A DNA stretch of 64,000 nucleotides from Cypionkella sp049896245 (GCF_049896245.1 NZ_JAFCTX010000001.1:1-64000), one strand, 5' to 3'; counted from the stretch's first letter, positions 35,121-44,735 are shown. The notes: generated by a model not told the origin, from the letters alone. Numbers and translations are program-made.

Positions 35121-35212
35121 TGATCCGCCTCCCACCCCCGAGACCGCACCCGTATAGCGCTCACCCGCGAATTCCCCCTTGACCCCGCGCGCCGCCCTGT
35201 CAAAACCGACAA

Positions 35213-36262
35213 ATGGCTACAGCAACCCTCTCCATCGACCTCGACGCCATCGCCGCCAACTGGCGCGCCTTGGATAAAGCCTCCGCTTCGGGGGTGCAGA
35301 CCGCTGCGGTGGTCAAAGCCGATGCATATGGGCTTGGCATCACGCGGGTCGCCCGTGCCCTTGCCCAAGCCGGTGCGCGGCGCTTTTTCGTGGCCGTCAC
35401 CGAAGAAGGTGCAACCCTGCGCCAAGTCTTAGGCCCAGGCCCGCAAATCTGCATCCTGTCGGGCCATATGGCAGGCGACACCGATATGATCGGCGATCTT
35501 GACCTCACCCCGATGCTGAACAGCCTCGATCAAGTCACCCGCCATCTCGAATCGCTACCCGGCCATGCCTTTGGTGTGCAACTTGACACCGGCATGAACC
35601 GCCTCGGCATGGAAGAACCCGAATGGGAAGCCATCGCCCCCTTCGTGCTGGAAGCTGGCCCCGAACTGCTGATGTCGCATCTGGCTTGCGCCGATGATCC
35701 CGACCATGGCTTGAATGAAACCCAACTTGCCACTTTTCTTGCGATGACCAACGGCACCGGCGTGCCACGCTCGCTCGCGGCCACAGGCGGCATTCTGTTG
35801 GGGCCAAAATACCACTTTGATCTGACCCGCCCCGGCATCGGCCTGTTCGGTGGCCACCCGTATGAGGCCGCCCGGCCTGCGGTCACCCTATCGCTCCCCG
35901 TCATTCAGACCCGCCAAGTCGCGGCAGGCGAGGCTGTCGGCTATGCCTGCGCTTGGGTGGCGGACGCGCCATCGACCATCGCCACCCTCTCGGCAGGCTA
36001 TGCCGACGGCCTGCCGCGCACCCTGTCTAACAATGCCGTGCTCTGGGATGGTGACACCCCTTGCCCGTTGATTGGCCGCGTCTCAATGGATCTGATCACC
36101 GTCGATATCAGCCACCTGCCCCAAATCCCGCGTACTCTCGACATCATCGGCCCCAACCAAACCGTCGATGAGCTTGCCGATATCGCAGGCACCATTGGCT
36201 ATGAAATCCTGACCAGCCTTAGCCCCCGCTACATCCGGCGTTATTACGAGGGCACCGCGTGA
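35213..36262 (+). CDS. alr: alanine racemase
   Basis: A 349-residue PLP enzyme making D-alanine for peptidoglycan. PLP lysine Lys35 is in VVKADAYGLG; the catalytic-Tyr region AVGYACAW, then STIATLSAGYADGLPR, and MDLITVDIS near the C-terminus match the two-domain fold (barrel and beta domain). The 3' end overlaps the following mlaE-like gene by four bases. The initial METHIONINE codon is ATG at 35213. Confidence 0.95.
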   Translation: MATATLSIDLDAIAANWRALDKASASGVQTAAVVKADAYGLGITRVARALAQAGARRFFVAVTEEGATLRQVLGPGPQICILSGHMAGDTDMIGDLDLTPMLNSLDQVTRHLESLPGHAFGVQLDTGMNRLGMEEPEWEAIAPFVLEAGPELLMSHLACADDPDHGLNETQLATFLAMTNGTGVPRSLAATGGILLGPKYHFDLTRPGIGLFGGHPYEAARPAVTLSLPVIQTRQVAAGEAVGYACAWVADAPSTIATLSAGYADGLPRTLSNNAVLWDGDTPCPLIGRVSMDLITVDISHLPQIPRTLDIIGPNQTVDELADIAGTIGYEILTSLSPRYIRRYYEGTA

Positions 36263-37053
36263 GCCTACTCGCCCTGCCCGCATCCGGCCTCGCCAGACTT
36301 GGCCGCGCCACCTTCAACGCCCTTGCAGCTATTGGCCGGATTGCGATCTATGCCGCCCTGACCCTGTCACACATCGTCCGCCCACCGTTCTACCGCCGTG
36401 AATTTTTCACCGCGCTGATGCAAGTCGGCTGGCTGTCGATGCCGGTCGTCGGCCTCACCGCGATCTTCACAGGCGGCGCACTCGCCCTGCAAATCTACGC
36501 CGGCGGCCAACGCTTTTCAGCCGAGGCCGTGGTGCCGCAGATCGTCGCCATCGGTATGGTGCGCGAGCTTGGGCCGGTGCTCGTCGGCCTGATGATCGCC
36601 GCCCGCGTCACATCTTCCATCGCCGCCGAGATCGCCACGATGAAGGTCACCGAGCAGATCGACGCCCTCACAACGCTGTCGACCAACCCAATGAAATACC
36701 TCACCGTGCCGCGCGTGCTGGCGGGCTTCCTCACCGTGCCACTGCTGGTCGGCGTCGGCGATATCATCGGCATCATGGGCGGTTTTCTGGTCTCAACCGA
36801 GCAGTTGGGCTTCAACCGCGCCAGCTATATCAAAAACACCGTCGATTTCCTGCAAACCCCCGATGTCGTCTCCTCGCTGATCAAAGGTGCTGTGTCCGGC
36901 TTCATCGCCACCCTGATCGGCTGCTATTATGGCATGAACTCCGGTCGCGGTGCGCAGGGCGTGGGCGGAGCCACCAAAAACGCCGTCGCCACCGCCTCGA
37001 TCCTGATCCTCGCTGCCAACTTCGTGCTGACCTCGGTGATGTTCGGATCATGA
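36259..37053 (+). CDS. mlaE: MlaE-family ABC transporter permease
   Basis: A 264-residue inner-membrane permease of the MlaE/YrbE family (retrograde phospholipid or lipid-asymmetry transport). Typical sequence: FFTALMQVGWLSMPVVGLTAIFTGGALALQIY, LGPVLVGLMIAARVTSSIAAEIATMKVTEQIDAL, and YYGMNSGRGAQGVGGATKNAV. It starts at GTG 36259, overlapping the alr stop, and its own stop overlaps the start of the ATPase gene. The periplasmic MlaD-type partner is not in this stretch, so the substrate is inferred from family alone. Confidence 0.92.
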   Translation: MSLLALPASGLARLGRATFNALAAIGRIAIYAALTLSHIVRPPFYRREFFTALMQVGWLSMPVVGLTAIFTGGALALQIYAGGQRFSAEAVVPQIVAIGMVRELGPVLVGLMIAARVTSSIAAEIATMKVTEQIDALTTLSTNPMKYLTVPRVLAGFLTVPLLVGVGDIIGIMGGFLVSTEQLGFNRASYIKNTVDFLQTPDVVSSLIKGAVSGFIATLIGCYYGMNSGRGAQGVGGATKNAVATASILILAANFVLTSVMFGS

Positions 37054-37796
37054 TAGAGCTTTCCCGTGTCGCCAAATCCTTCGGCAAAAACCACGTCCTG
37101 TGTGGCGTCAATCTGACCATCCCGCGCGGGCAAAGCATGGTGGTCATCGGCGGCTCTGGCACGGGTAAATCCGTGCTGCTGAAATCCATTCTCGGCCTCG
37201 TTACCCCCGATTCAGGCCGCATCACGCTGGACGGTGCCGATGTGCGCGAGGCCAATCGCGACGCCTTCCTCGCCCGGTTCGGGATGTTGTTCCAAGGTGG
37301 CGCGCTGTTTGACAGCCTTAAAGTCTGGGAAAACGTCGCCTTCCGGCTGATGCGGGGTGCGACCAAACTGCCGAGTGATGAGGCCCGTGCCATCGCCATC
37401 GAAAAACTCCGCCGCGTCGGGCTGAAACCTGAAACGGCTGACCTGTTTCCCGGCGAACTTTCGGGCGGTATGCAAAAGCGCGTCGGCCTCGCCCGCGCCA
37501 TTGCCGCCGAGCCTGAAATCATCTTCTTTGATGAGCCCACCACCGGCCTAGATCCGATCATGTCCGGCGTCATCAACGCGCTGATCCGCGAGATTGTCAC
37601 AGAAATGGGCGTCACAGCAATGACGATCACCCATGACATGTCCTCGGTCCGCGCCATCGCCGACCGGGTGGCGATGCTGCATGATGGGCTGATCCGCTGG
37701 ACCGGCCCGGTGTCGGATATGGATCAAGCCGACGATCCCTATCTGCAACAATTCATCCATGGCCGCGCCGAAGGCCCGATCGAATCTGTAAGATGA
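37050..37796 (+). CDS. mlaF: MlaF-family ABC transporter ATP-binding protein
   Basis: A 248-residue ABC ATPase: Walker A GGSGTGKSV, signature LSGGMQKRVGLARAI, Walker B IIFFDEPTTGLDP and switch histidine in THDM. It energises the MlaE-like permease, whose gene overlaps by four bases. Its stop overlaps the start of a small membrane protein gene. The set alr-mlaE-mlaF-small protein looks like one coupled operon. Confidence 0.93.
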   Translation: MIELSRVAKSFGKNHVLCGVNLTIPRGQSMVVIGGSGTGKSVLLKSILGLVTPDSGRITLDGADVREANRDAFLARFGMLFQGGALFDSLKVWENVAFRLMRGATKLPSDEARAIAIEKLRRVGLKPETADLFPGELSGGMQKRVGLARAIAAEPEIIFFDEPTTGLDPIMSGVINALIREIVTEMGVTAMTITHDMSSVRAIADRVAMLHDGLIRWTGPVSDMDQADDPYLQQFIHGRAEGPIESVR

Positions 37797-38182
37797 CCGA
37801 ACCGCTGACCCTCGCCGCCCAACTGATCACCTTGGTCGAGCGTCCCTTGCCCGCCCTTGCCATTACTCTGCTGCCCGCCAGCATCGCCATCGCGGGGATC
37901 GCCAGCCTGAACGCGCGCTCGGATGATCGGATTCTGGCTTGGGTCCAAGTGATCACCAGTATTGCCCTCACCCTCTGGATGCTCGCGCCGTGGCACCCGA
38001 CCGATGCGGACCTTCTCGGCATGAACCGCTCGATGACTTTGTTCACCTACGGCTATGTGCTGCAAGATTGGCTGCGCGAGGCGTGGCGTTCTGGTTTGCA
38101 TCCCCGCTGGGCGCATCTGTTGGTGATTCTCTGCGCGGCACTGGTGATCGCAGCGCTGGCCTATACCGCGCTTTCGGCCTGA
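37793..38182 (+). CDS. small membrane protein in the Mla-like operon
   Basis: A 129-residue hydrophobic protein with about four predicted spans (VERPLPALAITLLPASIAIAGIA, ILAWVQVITSIALTLWML, FTYGYVLQDWL, HLLVILCAALVIAALAYTALS). It overlaps the ATPase gene by four bases, so translation is coupled. No domain is recognised. An accessory role for the ABC pair is only suggested by position. Confidence 0.7.
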   Translation: MTEPLTLAAQLITLVERPLPALAITLLPASIAIAGIASLNARSDDRILAWVQVITSIALTLWMLAPWHPTDADLLGMNRSMTLFTYGYVLQDWLREAWRSGLHPRWAHLLVILCAALVIAALAYTALSA

Positions 38183-38374
38183 GCTGCGCCAATTTCCCGC
38201 GCAGGTTGCGGCACTGTTTCCGATCCCGACACAACCATGCTCATGCCCCAAGCTTTGGTCGCTAACTCCCTGCGATTTAAGCAAAATGTTTGCAAAAATC
38301 GCGATAATTCGGAAAGGTAGCTCTCAGAAGCGCGCGGGCCAAAGCCCAGCCGCTGTGCGAGTGTGGGGGTAGTA

Positions 38375-39142
38375 ATGGCAGTGAATTGGCGCGAGACAGC
38401 GCAGACGGCGCGCATCGTGGTGCAAACCTGCGCACAGGGGCTGATCGTGGCGCTGGCTTTGCTGCTGATCGGGGCCAGCCTCGCTGCCAGCTTTGGCCTC
38501 TTGCCTTGGCCGCAAATCGCTTTGTTCTTCGGCGGCACTGCCCTGCCCAACGCAGGCATGTGGCTGCAACTCGGCCTGACCCTGCTGTTGATCCTGATGA
38601 CCTTCTACCTGCCCGCCAACAGCCGGATGACCCGCCTTGAACGCAGCCACGGCAGCTTTGCCATAGGTATGGACGATGTGGCGCAAGCCTATGCCCGCGC
38701 CCATGCCGCAGACCGCGCAGGCGTCTTCGCTTTGTCAGCCGAGTTCGAATCGATGCGCACCCGGATGGAGCATTTGCGCCAGCACCCCGATTTCCAGCAC
38801 CTTGAACCCGAACTCTTGCAACTCGCCGCACAAATGAGCCTTGAGACCCGCGATCTGGCGCAGGTCTATTCCGACATCAAAGTCGCCCGCGCCAAAAGCT
38901 TCCTGCAACAGCGTCAGGAAGAAGTGCAGCACCTGACCGACCGCCTTACCATCGCGCGGCGCACCTGTGACGAACTCCGCCGCTGGATGGGCGATGTGCA
39001 GGCCGAGGAAATGCAGGCGCAAAAGCAATTAAAACGGCTGGAGGCCGATCTGAAGGAAATCCTGCCAACCCTTGGCTATGATTTCGATCTGGAAGATCAC
39101 CGCGACGCCAATGTGGTCGCCTTACCAAAACCCAGCAAATAG
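38375..39142 (+). CDS. hypothetical protein, two membrane spans plus coiled coil
   Basis: A 255-residue protein with two N-terminal hydrophobic segments (GLIVALALLLIGASLAASFGLLPW and IALFFGGTALPNAGMWLQLGLTLLLILMTF) and a long cytoplasmic-looking coiled-coil region (MEHLRQHPDFQHL through QKQLKRLEADLKEILPTLG). TGGGGGT supports the ATG at 38375; the frame opens 12 bases earlier. It has no adjacent partner. Function unknown. Confidence 0.7.
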   Translation: MAVNWRETAQTARIVVQTCAQGLIVALALLLIGASLAASFGLLPWPQIALFFGGTALPNAGMWLQLGLTLLLILMTFYLPANSRMTRLERSHGSFAIGMDDVAQAYARAHAADRAGVFALSAEFESMRTRMEHLRQHPDFQHLEPELLQLAAQMSLETRDLAQVYSDIKVARAKSFLQQRQEEVQHLTDRLTIARRTCDELRRWMGDVQAEEMQAQKQLKRLEADLKEILPTLGYDFDLEDHRDANVVALPKPSK

Positions 39143-39202
39143 CGGCCTTGCACCGCGCGGCTTAGGGCGTAACACTGGCTCGAACCCCAGCCCCGAGCCG
39201 CC

Positions 39203-39961
39203 ATGTCCCCCGCGCCAAACCCCAAACCTGCAAAGCCAAACCGCGCAACCGGGCCAAAATCCACGGCCCTGCGCCGCGTTCGGCTGATCGCAGCGCATCA
39301 CCGCGCAGCAAGCTCTGACCGCGTATTGGCGCTGATCCTTGCAGGCATCGCCGGGGCCGCTAATGCGGGCGGCTTTATCCTGCTCGGCAGCTACACCTCA
39401 CATATGACAGGCTACCTCTCTGCCCTCGCCGACAACCTCGTGCTGCAAAATCTCGCGCTGGTAGGGCAAAGCCTGTTCGCGATCAGCCTGTTTGTGTGCG
39501 GCGCCGCCACCAGCGCCATCGTGATCAACTGGGCCCGCGCCCATAAACCAAGCCGACAATATTCCTTGCCCATCGGCCTGCAAGGCGCGCTGCTTGCAAC
39601 CCTTGCTGCCTTGGGCACAAGCCCACTACCGGAAACCGTCGCCCATCCGATTGGCTTGGGCCTTCTATGCTTCATCATGGGCCTGCAAAACGCCACCATC
39701 ACCAAAATCTCCTACGCCCGCATCCGCACCACCCATGCCACCGGCATGATCACCGATGTCGGGATTGAACTTGGCCGCGCCGTCTACGGCCGTGCCTTCC
39801 ATGCCACGATCAGCGCCGACCGCACCAAACTCAGCATCTTGCTGCAACTGCTCGGCACCTTCCTGCTCGGCGGCATCGTCGGAGCCTTCGGTTACGGCCT
39901 TGTTGGTTTTGCGTTTTCTCTCCCCCTCGCCGCCATCCTCCTAACACTGGCACTGCTGTGA
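39203..39961 (+). CDS. YoaK/DUF1275 family membrane protein
   Basis: A 252-residue integral membrane protein with about six spans: AGIAGAANAGGFILLGSYTSHMTGYLSALADNLV, FIMGLQNATITKISYARIRTTHATGMITDVGIELG and LLGTFLLGGIVGAFGYGLVG. The GxxNA and THxTGxxTDxG blocks are the DUF1275 hallmarks. Function unknown. The stop overlaps the PqiA-like start at GTGA. Confidence 0.88.
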   Translation: MSPAPNPKPAKPNRATGPKSTALRRVRLIAAHHRAASSDRVLALILAGIAGAANAGGFILLGSYTSHMTGYLSALADNLVLQNLALVGQSLFAISLFVCGAATSAIVINWARAHKPSRQYSLPIGLQGALLATLAALGTSPLPETVAHPIGLGLLCFIMGLQNATITKISYARIRTTHATGMITDVGIELGRAVYGRAFHATISADRTKLSILLQLLGTFLLGGIVGAFGYGLVGFAFSLPLAAILLTLALL

Positions 39962-40383
39962 AATATGCCAACCTTGCCCTGTTGATCCTGTTCCCCATCG
40001 CATGGTTCGCCCCCCTGTTGCGCGCCGCCCTGCTGCCGATCTTTGGCATGGATGAAATATCCGTCATCACCGGCCTTCAATCTCTGTGGGGCAGCGACCC
40101 CGCCTTCGCGCTGCTGGTCACTTTCCTCGCGATCTTTGCCCCCTTCGCCAAAACGCTTGGCCTTGCCCTGATCCACTTCGGCCTGCTGTCACCCAAAACC
40201 GTCCCCGCCCTGCACATCTTGGGCAAACTCGCGATGGGCGAGGTATTTCTGATCGCGCTTTACATCGTCATCGCCAAGGGCGCGGGTTATGTCACGATTG
40301 AGACCGCATGGGGCCTCTACCTGTTCACCGCCTGCATCCTCGCCTCGCTGTTCATTTCGCATAAAGCCGCTGCTCAGCCCTAA
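39958..40383 (+). CDS. PqiA-like membrane protein
   Basis: A 141-residue protein with four spans and the PqiA module pattern: ALLILFPIAWFAPLLRAALL, SLWGSDPAFALLVTFLAIFAPFAKTLGLALIHF, GKLAMGEVFLIALYIVIAKG. It is one PqiA half, shorter than E. coli PqiA. The start is GTG at 39958, overlapping the upstream stop, so translational coupling is likely. PqiA proteins act with MCE proteins in envelope lipid handling; none is adjacent. Confidence 0.78.
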   Translation: MKYANLALLILFPIAWFAPLLRAALLPIFGMDEISVITGLQSLWGSDPAFALLVTFLAIFAPFAKTLGLALIHFGLLSPKTVPALHILGKLAMGEVFLIALYIVIAKGAGYVTIETAWGLYLFTACILASLFISHKAAAQP

Positions 40384-40464
40384 CGGGCCTCCTCGCTGGC
40401 ACCGCACCCCTGCGAAGAAAGCCGCAAGGCTTGATGAGCGCACCATTTCAGGGCAAGACAAACC

Positions 40465-41823
40465 ATGAGCAAAAACTCCCCCACCTTTACCTGCACCACC
40501 TGTGGTGCCGCGCATCGCAAATGGATCGGCAAATGCGAAGGCTGCGGCGGCTGGAACACGCTGATCGAGGAAGCCCCGCTGTCCGCAGGCCCGAAGGCCT
40601 TGGGCGGCAAAGGCCGCGCCATTCACCTCACCGACCTTGCCACCATCGGCGAAGCCCCGCCGCGCGCCTCCTCTGGCATCGACGAATTAGATCGTGTGTT
40701 AGGCGGTGGGCTTGTGCCCGCCTCGGCGATCCTTGTCGGAGGCGACCCCGGCATCGGCAAATCCACCCTGCTGCTGCAAGCCGCCGCATCCTTCTCGCGC
40801 CACGGCGTCAAATGCCTGTATATCTCGGGCGAGGAAGCCACCGCCCAGGTGCAAATGCGCGCGCAACGCTTGGGCCTCACCGAATCCCCCGTCGCCTTGG
40901 GTGCTGAAACCAACCTGCGCGACATCCTCACCACTTTGGACACCGAACGCCCCGGCCTCGCCATCATCGACTCAATCCAAACCATGTGGCTCGACACCGT
41001 CGATTCTGCCCCCGGCTCGGTCAGCCAAGTCCGCGCCGCGTGCCATGAGCTCGTCACCTTCGCCAAGCGTCGTGGCGTCGCGGTGATCTTGGTGGGCCAT
41101 GTCACCAAAGACGGTCAAATCGCAGGCCCACGCGTGGTCGAACACATGGTCGATACCGTGCTTTATTTTGAAGGCGAGCGCGGCCACCAATTCCGAATCT
41201 TACGCGCCGTCAAAAACCGCTTCGGCCCCGCCGACGAAATTGGCGTGTTCGAGATGACCGGCAACGGCTTGCAACAAGTCCTTAACCCCTCAGCGCTATT
41301 CTTGTCCGAACGCGGCCAACCCTCCCCCGGTTCCGCCGTTTTCGCAGGCATCGAAGGCACCAGACCCGTTTTGACTGAAATCCAAGCCCTCGTTGCCCCC
41401 TCACCCTTAGGCACCCCACGCCGCACGGTTGTCGGCCTCGACGGAGGCCGCCTCTCCACCATCCTCGCAGTCTTAGAAGCCCGCTGCGGCATCCCGTTTG
41501 CAGGCCTTGATGTGTTCCTAAACGTCGCAGGTGGCATGCGCGTGACCGAACCTGCGGCTGATCTCGCCGTCGCCGCCGCGCTAATTTCGGCACGCGAAGA
41601 TGTCAGCATCCCCCCCGAAACCGTATTATTCGGAGAAATCAGCCTCTCCGGGGCCTTGCGCCCGGTCAGTCAGACCGAAAACAGGTTGAAAGAAGCCGCA
41701 AAACTTGGTTTCTCACAAGCAATCGCGCCCAAGGGTTCTAAACTTGGGCAGGTCGAGGGCATGAACGTGCGGCAAATGCCGGACCTCACCGCTTTCGTCG
41801 GTGAAATGTTCGGGGCCGGCTAA
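40465..41823 (+). CDS. radA: DNA repair protein RadA/Sms
   Basis: A 452-residue protein. Zinc finger CTTCGAAHRKWIGKCEGC, RecA-like ATPase with GGDPGIGKST and LAIIDSIQTMWLD, RadA motif KNRFGP, and C-terminal Lon-protease-like domain (FLNVAGGMRVTEPAADLAVAAALISA). It acts as a branch-migration helicase in recombination. Its last bases are tandemly repeated just after the stop. radA-cvpA-purF is the usual Rhodobacteraceae order. Confidence 0.96.
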   Translation: MSKNSPTFTCTTCGAAHRKWIGKCEGCGGWNTLIEEAPLSAGPKALGGKGRAIHLTDLATIGEAPPRASSGIDELDRVLGGGLVPASAILVGGDPGIGKSTLLLQAAASFSRHGVKCLYISGEEATAQVQMRAQRLGLTESPVALGAETNLRDILTTLDTERPGLAIIDSIQTMWLDTVDSAPGSVSQVRAACHELVTFAKRRGVAVILVGHVTKDGQIAGPRVVEHMVDTVLYFEGERGHQFRILRAVKNRFGPADEIGVFEMTGNGLQQVLNPSALFLSERGQPSPGSAVFAGIEGTRPVLTEIQALVAPSPLGTPRRTVVGLDGGRLSTILAVLEARCGIPFAGLDVFLNVAGGMRVTEPAADLAVAAALISAREDVSIPPETVLFGEISLSGALRPVSQTENRLKEAAKLGFSQAIAPKGSKLGQVEGMNVRQMPDLTAFVGEMFGAG

Positions 41824-41853
41824 CGCCTCGGGGAAATATTCGGGGCGGGCTAA
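41803..41853 (+). repeat. 30-bp tandem duplication of the radA tail
   Basis: 41803-41823 and 41833-41853 are 21-bp near-copies (two differences), each GAAAT[G/A]TTCGGGGC...GGCTAA. Both carry the TAA in the same place, so a second stop lies 30 bp downstream of the first. The start of cvpA follows 18 bases later. Confidence 0.85.
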
Positions 41854-41870
41854 GCCTTAAGGAGCGGAAG

Positions 41871-42476
41871 ATGGAAGGTTTTACCCTTGTTGATGCGGGC
41901 GTCGCTGGCATCATCGTGCTGTCGGCGGTGCTCGCCTATTCGCGTGGTTTCGTGCGCGAGGCGATGGCGATTGTCGGCTGGGTCGGCGCTGCCGTGCTTG
42001 CCTATATGTTCGCCGCCCAAGCCCAGCCCTTGGTGAAAGAAATCCCCGCCGTCGGCTCCTTCCTTGAAAACTGCGAACTGTCGCTGATCGCAGGCTTCGC
42101 CGCCGTTTTCGCGGTCGGCCTGATCGTCGCGGCTTTGTTCACGCCGCTGTTCTCCTCGGTTGTGCAACGCTCGGTCCTGGGCGGGCTTGATCAAGGCGTA
42201 GGCTTCCTGTTCGGCGTTGTGCGCGGCGTGCTGCTGGTTGGCATCGCCTTCCTCGTCTACGACCGCGCTGTTGCCGCCAACACCGTGCCGATGGTCGACA
42301 ATTCGCGCTCGGCCAAAATCTTCGCCTCATTCCAAGGCGACATCAACGCCGCCGTGCCGACCGATGCCCCGAATTGGGTTGTCGCGCGCTACAACGAGCT
42401 GACTGCCACCTGTGCAAAAGAAACCAGCACGCTGCCACAGGTTGCCCCAGCAGCAGAAACTGCCCCCTCCAATTAA
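41871..42476 (+). CDS. cvpA: CvpA family protein
   Basis: A 201-residue membrane protein of the colicin V production family: FTLVDAGVAGIIVLSAVLAYSRGFVREAMAIVGWVGAAVLAYMF, then GLDQGVGFLFGVVRGVLLVGIAFLVYDR. Four spans are likely with a short C-terminal tail. TAAGGAG precedes the ATG. It links to purF in many proteobacteria; exact biochemical role is not established. Confidence 0.92.
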   Translation: MEGFTLVDAGVAGIIVLSAVLAYSRGFVREAMAIVGWVGAAVLAYMFAAQAQPLVKEIPAVGSFLENCELSLIAGFAAVFAVGLIVAALFTPLFSSVVQRSVLGGLDQGVGFLFGVVRGVLLVGIAFLVYDRAVAANTVPMVDNSRSAKIFASFQGDINAAVPTDAPNWVVARYNELTATCAKETSTLPQVAPAAETAPSN

Positions 42477-42587
42477 CGCAGAGCGGCTATGCCGCATTGC
42501 AGCAACTAGCAGGGTTTTCAGGGGGTGACACCGCCCCCGGTTGGGCCTAAAGGGAAGGCGCAGAACGAACCCGGATTCGGAGGCTCC

Positions 42588-44051
42588 ATGCAACCCTTCT
42601 ATGCCCATCCTTTTGACGATGACAAGCTGAAGGAGGAATGCGGCATTTTTGGCGTGATCGGCGTGTCCGATGCGTCAAATTTCGTGGTCCTCGGCCTGCA
42701 CGCTCTGCAACATCGCGGCCAAGAGGCGGGTGGCATCGTCAGCTACGATCCGCAAACCGGCTTCAACTCGGCCCGCCGCTTTGGCTATGTCCGCGACAAT
42801 TTCACCAAGCCCGACGTGATGGAAACCCTGCCGGGCAGCCTCGCCATCGGCCATGTCCGCTATTCCACCGCCGGATCAAAAGGTGCCACTGCTATACGCG
42901 ACGTGCAACCGTTCTTCGGTGAGTTTTCCATGGGTGGTGCTGCCATCGCCCACAACGGTAACCTCACCAACGCCAGCGCCCTGCGCCGCGAGTTGATCGA
43001 GCGTGGCAGCATCTTCCAATCCTCCTCAGACAGCGAGTGCATCATCCACCTGATGGCCCGCTCGATCCAGAAAAACATCTCGGAACGCATCAAAGACGCC
43101 CTGCGCCGCGTCGAAGGCGCGTTCTCGGTCGTCGCGATGACCCGCACCAAACTTATCGGCGTCCGCGACCCGTTGGGTGTGCGGCCCTTGGTCCTTGGCC
43201 GCATCGGCGATTCCGCATGGGCGCTGAGTTCAGAAACCTGCGGCCTCGACATCATCGGTGCCGATTTCGTCCGCGAGATTGAACCCGGCGAAATGGTGGT
43301 GATCGAAGACGGCAAAGTCAATTCCACCCGCCCCTTCGCCCCCGCCAAATCCCGCTTCTGCATCTTTGAACACGTCTATTTCAGCCGCCCCGACTCCATC
43401 CTTGGCGGCCGCTCGGTCTATGAAACCCGCCACGCCATCGGCGTAGAACTCGCCAAAGAAGCCCCTGTTGACGCCGACCTCGTCTGCCCCGTCCCTGACA
43501 GTGGCACCCCCGCCGCCATCGGCTACAGCCAGCAATCAGGCATCCCCTATGCGATGGGCATCATCCGCAACCAATACATGGGCCGCACCTTTATCGAGCC
43601 CTCGGAATCCATCCGCAACATGGGCGTCCGCCTGAAGCTGAACGTCAACCGCGCCCTGATCAAAGGCAAACGCGTGATCCTCGTCGACGATAGCGTCGTG
43701 CGTGGCACAACCAGTCGCAAAATCAAAGACATGATCCTTGAGGCAGGTGCCGCCGAAGTCCACTTCCGCATCGCCTCGCCCCCCACCGCTTGGCCCTGCT
43801 TTTACGGCGTTGACACCCCCGAACGCTCCAAACTCCTCGCCGCCACCATGACCGAAGATGAAATGCGCGACTGGATCGGTGTGGACAGCCTCAAATTTAT
43901 CACCCTCGACGGCCTCTACCGCGCTGCAGGCGAAGCTGCAGGTCGCGACGCCAATTCGCCGCAATATTGCGACGCCTGCTTTTCCGGCCAATACCCCATC
44001 GCCCCTTCCGACAAGATCGAAGAAGGTTTCGAAATGAAAGCGGCGGAATGA
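42588..44051 (+). CDS. purF: amidophosphoribosyltransferase
   Basis: A 487-residue glutamine PRPP amidotransferase. MQPFYAHPFDDDKLKEE is a propeptide and Cys18 (ECGIFGV) is the amidotransferase nucleophile after cleavage. HGNLTNA, the PRPP loop VILVDDSVVRGTTSRKI and the AGAAEVHFRIASPP region follow. It makes phosphoribosylamine, the first purine step. GGAGG precedes the ATG at 42588; a longer opening from 42525 is not family-like. It ends the radA-cvpA-purF set. Confidence 0.97.
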   Translation: MQPFYAHPFDDDKLKEECGIFGVIGVSDASNFVVLGLHALQHRGQEAGGIVSYDPQTGFNSARRFGYVRDNFTKPDVMETLPGSLAIGHVRYSTAGSKGATAIRDVQPFFGEFSMGGAAIAHNGNLTNASALRRELIERGSIFQSSSDSECIIHLMARSIQKNISERIKDALRRVEGAFSVVAMTRTKLIGVRDPLGVRPLVLGRIGDSAWALSSETCGLDIIGADFVREIEPGEMVVIEDGKVNSTRPFAPAKSRFCIFEHVYFSRPDSILGGRSVYETRHAIGVELAKEAPVDADLVCPVPDSGTPAAIGYSQQSGIPYAMGIIRNQYMGRTFIEPSESIRNMGVRLKLNVNRALIKGKRVILVDDSVVRGTTSRKIKDMILEAGAAEVHFRIASPPTAWPCFYGVDTPERSKLLAATMTEDEMRDWIGVDSLKFITLDGLYRAAGEAAGRDANSPQYCDACFSGQYPIAPSDKIEEGFEMKAAE

Positions 44052-44100
44052 GTGGAAAAATCCGCCGAAATGCTGTCGCAACGACGGTAAAGCGCGCGCA

Positions 44101-44618
44101 ATGATCGAAGGTTTCGTGCTCTGCACTGACCGCTGCGGCTCCAAAACCTCCACCCGTTACACCAAACGTGTGACCAATTTCACTGTCAAACACGAATCGC
44201 GCAGCCACCTGTTGGGTGCGAACCGCTTCGCCTACCCCGAAAGCCACATCGAGGTCGACAACCGCCTCGCCTGATGGATCGGCAAACACGACCAAACCTT
44301 CGGCGACACCAAGTACTACGCCCACCTCACCCGCGACCGCGACGCCGTCATAAAACTTACGTCGCCCGCAAGAACTACGGCCTCGTCAAAGCCTGCGGCG
44401 AGACCATGCTTTGCAACCTCGTGCTGCGCAAGCCCAAGACCGATATCACCATCATCGCCGGGGATCTCGTCGCCACCACCACAAGCAACATCACCTATTT
44501 CCTGCGTGATAAAACCCGCGCGATGCAGATGCGGGTTGAGGCCATCGAGCAAGGTTTTTCCAAATTCTGGCATTGGATCGCCGCAAAGGACGATCTCGCC
44601 GCCGCGATAAATGAATGA
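44101..44618 (+). pseudogene. broken conserved gene downstream of purF
   Basis: The first part reads MIEGFVLCTDRCGSKTSTRYTK...VDNRLA for 57 codons, then TGA at 44272-44274 directly before TGG, then continues in frame as WIGKHDQTFGDTKYYAHLTRDRDAVI. Near 44350 the reading shifts by one base into KTYVARKNYGLVKACGETMLCNL... to a stop at 44618. The join is consistent with a TGG-to-TGA nonsense change plus a one-base deletion. The CTDRCGSKTSTRY start faintly resembles a sulfotransferase nucleotide loop; I would not name it. Confidence 0.72.
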
Positions 44619-44661
44619 ACCGTGCGCCACAACGCCACAGAATAACCCTTGCTACTTGCCC

Positions 44662-44694
44662 TTTCACATTGGCTCAAATACTCCCGCCGGAGGC
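44662..44694 (+). repeat. dispersed 33-bp intergenic motif, copy g
   Basis: TTTCACATTGGCT followed by CAAATACTCCCGCCGGAGGC, the TACTCC variant of the core. It lies 42 bp before the start of the SDR gene at 44736. Confidence 0.85.
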
Positions 44695-44735
44695 TTCCAC
44701 CGCCGCTGCGAAACTACCGCCCAAAGGATTAAACC

